Source of the DNA: Polaromonas sp.
GTDB taxonomy: Bacteria; Pseudomonadota; Gammaproteobacteria; Burkholderiales; Burkholderiaceae_C
Reading direction: 5' to 3'
Length of the DNA: 6,969 nt
Assembly: GCA_028292345.1 (NCBI GenBank)
Contig: JAQGMN010000374.1
Span: 1 to 6,969 of the forward strand
In this document: positions 4,484 through 6,969 of the stretch, piece by piece
Layout of the letters: each line of letters begins with the position of its first letter
Position numbering within the stretch: the first letter of the stretch is position 1
Translations under genes and position numbers: made by a program
The notes under the pieces: generated by a model
The model's input: the letters and a program-made list of their open reading frames with translations, nothing else
Database searches by the model: none
What the model was told of the DNA's origin: nothing

Positions 4484-6738
4484 GCAACAGCCTTGTTTTG
4501 CTTGGAAATCTCGCGGTAGAGCTGGTCCCGGCCGCTCAAATACGGCAGCGGCCAGTCCACCTGCCGGCTTTGCAGTTTGGCCGCTTCATGCAGCGTCCAG
4601 GCCGCATCGGCCAGGTGCGGCCTGGCAATCGCGCACAGGTCGGCGCGGCCGGCGGCAATGATGCTGTTGACCTGGTCGGCCTCGGAAATCGCGCCGACGG
4701 CCATCGTGCGGATGCCGACCTCGTTGCGGATGCGGTCGGCAAACGGCGTCTGGTACATGCGCCCGTACACCGGCTTGGCGGCGCGCGTGGTCTGGCCCGA
4801 CGACACGTCGATGACATCGCAGCCGGCCGCCTTGAACAGCCGGGCGATGGCTACCCCATCGTCGGCGGTGTTGCCGCCGGGCGCCCAGTCGTGCGCCGAG
4901 ATGCGCACGCTCATCGGCAGGTGCGCCGGCCAGGCCCCGCGCATCGCACCGAACACTTCGAGCGGGTAGCGGCAGCGGTTTTCCAGGCTGCCGCCATAGT
5001 CGTCGTCGCGCTGGTTGGTCAACGGCGTGATGAAGCTCGACAGCAGGTAGCCGTGCGCGCAGTGCAGTTCCAGCCAGTCAAAACCGGCTTCGGCCGCCCG
5101 CCGCGTGGACTGCACGAACCGGTCCTTCAGGCGCTGCATGTCGCTGCGCGTCATGGCCTGCGGCACCTGGTTGGTCGGGCCGTAGGCCAGCGCGCTGGCG
5201 GCCAGCAGCGGCCAGTTGCCGTCCGGCAGCGGTTCGTCGGCCGCTTCCCAGCCGACCTGCGTCGAGCCCTTGGGGCCGCTGTGGCCCAGCTGCAGGCCGA
5301 ATTTCGCGCCCGTGCCCGAGGCATGGATGAAGTCGGCAATCCGCTTGAAAGCCAGCATCTGCACATCGTTCCACAGGCCGGTGCAGGCCGGCGTGATGCG
5401 GCCCTCGGGCTCGGGCGACGTCATCTCGACAAACACCAGCGCCGCGCCGCCCAGCGCCCGCGCGCCCAGGTGCACCAGGTGGAAATCCTGCGGCACGCCA
5501 TCGACCGCGTTGTACATCGCCATGGGCGAGACGACGACGCGGTTTTTGAGTTCAAGCTCGCGAATCTTTAAAGGCAGCAGCATGGGCGGTGGCACCGACT
5601 TGGAGCTCCCGCTGACCACACTCGCCCGTTCATATTCAGCCTGCCGAGGGCCGCTTTCCGACAGAGTCTCGTCTTTCAAGCTGGGGCCGCGGGACCGGCT
5701 TTGCCGGACCGCAGGCGCAGCGGCCCCCCCGGGGGGCAGCGCATTACACGAAGCGAAAAGCGTGGGGGCCATTTCAGCCAGCCACTGCTCATATCCTCGC
5801 AGCCAGCTGGCATCGCGCACCCGCAGGTTTTCATGGCTGATGCGCTGCGAGCGGGTCATCATCGAATAGAAGAACTGCTCGGCTTCCATGCCGCTGTAGC
5901 GGTTGACGTTCTCGAACCATTCGGTCGAGTTGCGCGCGGCGTTCTGGATTTTCAGCACCTCCACCGAGCGCACGGCTTCATAAGCCTGAAGCGCGGCATC
6001 CAGGTCGGGCTGACCGGCCAGGCAGCGCGCCAGCTCGATCGCGTCTTCCAGCGCCAGCTTGGTGCCGCTGCCAATCGAAAAATGCGCGGTGTGCGCCGCG
6101 TCGCCCATCAGCACGATGGGGGTGCGCTTGCCGTCAATCGTTTCATGGTGAACCCAGCGTTCGCAGACCACGCGCGGAAAGCGGATCCAGATGGCCGAGC
6201 CGCGCACATGCGTCGCGTTGTTCATCAGCGGGTGGCCGCCCAGGTAGCGGGCAAACAGCCGCTCGCAGAACGCAATGCCGTCCTGCTGGCTCATCTGGTC
6301 CAGCCCGTGGGCCTTCCACACCGCTTCGGGCGTCTCGACGATGAAGGTCGAGGTGGTGTCGTCGAACTGGTAGGCATGGGCGGCAAACCAGCCATGCTCG
6401 GTCTGCTCGAAGGCAAAGGTGAAGGCGTCGAAGGTCTGGTGCGTGCCCAGCCAGACGAAGCGGCAGTTGCGCAATTCCACGTCGGGGCGGAAGGTCTCGG
6501 CATAGCGGCCGCGGATGCGGCTGTTCAGGCCGTCGCTGGCAATCACCAGGTCGGCGCTGTACTGCGCGGCCATGGCCTGGTCGTCGGCCACGTCGGTCTC
6601 GAACACCAGGTCGACGCCCAGTTCCAGGCAGCGGTCCTGCAGGATGTTGAGCAGCCGCTTGCGGCCGATGCCGCAAAAGCCGTGGCCGCCCGAGCGCACT
6701 GCCGTGCCCTTGAAGAACATCTCGACATCGTCCCAGTG
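4471..6738 (-). CDS. 2-aminobenzoyl-CoA monooxygenase/reductase family (bifunctional salicylyl-CoA 5-hydroxylase/oxidoreductase), 5'-truncated at a chimeric junction
   Basis: The 755 visible residues hold two fused flavin domains. The first is a class A FAD monooxygenase: it starts at HWDDVEMFFKG, then GHGFCGIGRKRLLNIL, a SDG motif (6537-6529) and MGDAAHTAHFSIGSG from 6108, the GD motif contacting FAD. The second is an Old Yellow Enzyme-type reductase from PPPMLLPL (about 5592): VVVSPMAMY, LQLGHSGPKG, HCAHGYLLSSF (His codons at 5064 and 5055) and YGGSLENR. This arrangement defines the family that hydroxylates 2-aminobenzoyl-CoA at C5 and then reduces the ring using NAD(P)H; salicylyl-CoA 5-hydroxylase is the related alternative. 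The N-terminal ~70 residues with the Rossmann GxGxxG are absent: upstream of 6738 the sequence turns into an unrelated VOC gene in another frame. The in-frame ATG at 6879 lies within that VOC sequence and gives a meaningless leader, so it is rejected as the start. A 62-codon repeat-like segment fills the linker. As read, this copy could not make an intact oxygenase domain. Confidence 0.9.
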   Translation of the reverse strand, partial: HWDDVEMFFKGTAVRSGGHGFCGIGRKRLLNILQDRCLELGVDLVFETDVADDQAMAAQYSADLVIASDGLNSRIRGRYAETFRPDVELRNCRFVWLGTHQTFDAFTFAFEQTEHGWFAAHAYQFDDTTSTFIVETPEAVWKAHGLDQMSQQDGIAFCERLFARYLGGHPLMNNATHVRGSAIWIRFPRVVCERWVHHETIDGKRTPIVLMGDAAHTAHFSIGSGTKLALEDAIELARCLAGQPDLDAALQAYEAVRSVEVLKIQNAARNSTEWFENVNRYSGMEAEQFFYSMMTRSQRISHENLRVRDASWLRGYEQWLAEMAPTLFASCNALPPGGAAAPAVRQSRSRGPSLKDETLSESGPRQAEYERASVVSGSSKSVPPPMLLPLKIRELELKNRVVVSPMAMYNAVDGVPQDFHLVHLGARALGGAALVFVEMTSPEPEGRITPACTGLWNDVQMLAFKRIADFIHASGTGAKFGLQLGHSGPKGSTQVGWEAADEPLPDGNWPLLAASALAYGPTNQVPQAMTRSDMQRLKDRFVQSTRRAAEAGFDWLELHCAHGYLLSSFITPLTNQRDDDYGGSLENRCRYPLEVFGAMRGAWPAHLPMSVRISAHDWAPGGNTADDGVAIARLFKAAGCDVIDVSSGQTTRAAKPVYGRMYQTPFADRIRNEVGIRTMAVGAISEADQVNSIIAAGRADLCAIARPHLADAAWTLHEAAKLQSRQVDWPLPYLSGRDQLYREISKQNKAVAQQP
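4475..4492. promoter_or_regulatory. 18-bp perfect palindrome, candidate MarR operator
   Basis: GGCTGTTGCGCAACAGCC is its own reverse complement over all 18 positions. It overlaps the last codons of the flavoenzyme gene (Lys-Ala-Val-Ala-Gln-Gln-Pro-stop) and lies 56 bp upstream of the marR start. Size and symmetry fit a MarR-family dimer site, and it overlaps the -35 element of the weak candidate promoter. As an intrinsic terminator it would be poor for leftward transcription because no T-run follows on that strand. The palindrome is certain; the operator function is inferred from position. Confidence 0.45.
5584..5769 (-). repeat. In-frame repeat-like insert in the interdomain linker of the flavoenzyme
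   Basis: Between the end of the oxygenase domain (LAEMA) and the start of the reductase domain (MLLPLKIREL) lie 62 codons of low-complexity, Ser/Pro/Ala/Gly-rich sequence. Other members of the family, as I know them, have a linker of only about ten to twenty residues here. The DNA contains nested G+C-rich inverted repeats and a C7G6 tract. The minus-strand phrase CGCTTCGTGTAATGCGCTG followed by a C-run and a G-run resembles dispersed intergenic repeats that I recall from Comamonadaceae genomes. The insert is a multiple of three (186 bp), has no stop in the coding frame, and keeps both domains in register. The exact ends are uncertain by some codons, and the repeat identity is from memory only. 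Confidence 0.55.
5683..5727. repeat. Nested inverted repeat (stem-loop) inside the linker insert
   Basis: The outer arms GGGGCCGC (5683-5690) and GCGGCCCC (5720-5727) are perfectly complementary. Inside them CCGGC-TTT-GCCGG (5695-5707) forms a second hairpin, extended by GG/CC pairs around an A-A mismatch (5692-5710). A C7G6 tract (5724-5736) follows directly. In the mRNA this would be a very stable structure in the middle of a coding region, between two protein domains. Confidence 0.7.
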
Positions 6739-6741
6739 GGT
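6735..6741. other. Chimeric junction between VOC gene and flavoenzyme gene
   Basis: On the minus strand, VOC-type coding sequence (QLSADHEPT) runs to about 6735. Flavoenzyme coding sequence in a different frame (HWDDVEM) begins at about 6738. The shared stretch CCCACTGGG covers the changeover, so the break cannot be placed exactly. Both genes point leftward. The VOC side has lost its 3' part and the flavoenzyme its 5' part. Assembly error and illegitimate recombination are both possible. Confidence 0.75.
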
Positions 6742-6917
6742 TCGTGGTCGGCCGAGAGTTGGAAGGCGAGGGTGGCGCCCGTGTCGCTGCGCAGCTCGAC
6801 CCAGTCGCCGTCGTCGCGTTGGATCGGCCAACCGGTGATCGCGCTGTAGAACGCAGCTGACGACCGGGGGTCGCGGCAATCGAAGGCGACGAGATTGAAC
6901 CGGGCGATCGGGGCCAT
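6735..6917 (-). CDS. VOC family (glyoxalase/bleomycin-resistance fold) protein, N-terminal fragment
   Basis: The first 61 residues of a VOC-superfamily protein are visible: MAPIARFNLVAFDCRDPRSS, then AAFYSAITGWPIQRDDGDWV, then ELRSDTGATLAFQLSADHEP. The opening beta strand with CRDP, the helix AAFYSAITGW and the hairpin ending in a strand before DHEP are the usual first beta-alpha-beta-beta-beta module of this fold. Similar small VOC proteins of about 120 residues are common in actinobacteria (from memory). The frame then runs into flavoenzyme DNA out of phase, so the protein is truncated after about residue 61. It has no functional link to the operon. There is no Shine-Dalgarno sequence, but a TANNNT hexamer sits just upstream, which fits a leaderless actinobacterial start. 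The enzymatic role cannot be told from this half-domain. Confidence 0.8.
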
Positions 6918-6923
6918 GTCCGA

Positions 6924-6929
6924 ACGTTA
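6924..6929 (-). promoter_or_regulatory. Candidate -10 box for leaderless transcription of the VOC gene
   Basis: On the minus strand TAACGT lies 6 nt before the ATG at 6917 and matches the actinobacterial -10 pattern TANNNT. At this distance transcription would begin at or next to the A of the start codon, giving a leaderless mRNA. No convincing -35 element is seen at 16-19 nt. Upstream sequence to 6969 holds nothing else that I recognise. Confidence 0.35.
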
Positions 6930-6969
6930 CCGGCCGGTGGGCGGACGAACCACGACCATCGGCGACCCG

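Noticed and set aside
4475..4500. Plus-strand intrinsic terminator (palindrome followed by TTGTTTTG)
   Set aside because: No plus-strand gene lies to its left for it to terminate, and the T-run is interrupted. The palindrome is better explained as a protein-binding site or chance.
3964..5571. A 535-codon open frame on the plus strand, with several other long plus-strand frames
   Set aside because: These are antisense shadows of high-G+C genes. Their translations are rich in Arg, Gly, His and Gln, without domains, and they cross gene boundaries of well-supported minus-strand genes.
5581..5769. Split of the flavoenzyme into two genes with a separate reductase starting at the ATG at 5583
   Set aside because: The frame is continuous through the linker with no stop, and fusion of these two domains is the normal state of the family.
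6739..6879. ATG at 6879 as the true start of the flavoenzyme
   Set aside because: The 47 residues it adds are an off-frame translation of VOC coding DNA and do not contain the FAD-binding GxGxxG expected at this end.
6543..6917. VOC protein continued to 124 residues
   Set aside because: After about residue 61 the translation is an out-of-frame reading of the flavoenzyme gene (Arg/Ser/Ala-rich) and no longer resembles a VOC fold.

Overview
The window (6,969 bases, high G+C throughout) reads as a minus-strand operon from a betaproteobacterium, most likely a member of the Comamonadaceae (Polaromonas/Rhodoferax/Variovorax type). The reasons are the protein set, the G+C-rich codon use, and two repeat-like sequences that I recall from intergenic regions of that family. 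All genes are transcribed leftward, from high to low coordinates. No part of the operon is left without an assigned gene for more than about 50 bases.

Layout in transcription order: (1) 6969-~6738, a foreign-looking start of a VOC/glyoxalase-fold gene, possibly actinobacterial, joined out of frame to the next gene; (2) ~6738-4471, a two-domain flavoenzyme of the 2-aminobenzoyl-CoA monooxygenase/reductase family (often annotated as bifunctional salicylyl-CoA 5-hydroxylase/oxidoreductase), lacking its N-terminal ~70 residues because of that junction and carrying a 62-codon repeat-like insert in its interdomain linker; (3) a 51-bp gap with an 18-bp perfect palindrome at its upstream edge, a weak promoter and a repeat-like inverted repeat; (4) a MarR regulator; (5) an enoyl-CoA hydratase/isomerase-superfamily protein without the two classical catalytic glutamates; (6) an acyl-CoA dehydrogenase; (7) an aryl-CoA ligase; (8) the first 70 codons of a hotdog thioesterase, running off the left edge. 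Three of the four junctions between genes 4-8 are ATGA stop/start overlaps; the fourth has a 34-bp gap.

Inferred joint function: aerobic degradation of an ortho-substituted benzoate (2-aminobenzoate/anthranilate most likely, salicylate possible) as its CoA thioester. The ligase makes the aryl-CoA, the flavoenzyme hydroxylates and reduces the ring, the dehydrogenase and crotonase carry out beta-oxidation-like steps, the thioesterase may release CoA from dead-end intermediates, and MarR probably senses an aryl-CoA or the free acid. The substrate is not proven by the sequence.

The two most notable points are the abrupt VOC/flavoenzyme junction near 6735-6741, which looks like an assembly chimera or an illegitimate recombination, and the in-frame repeat-like insertion in the linker of the flavoenzyme.
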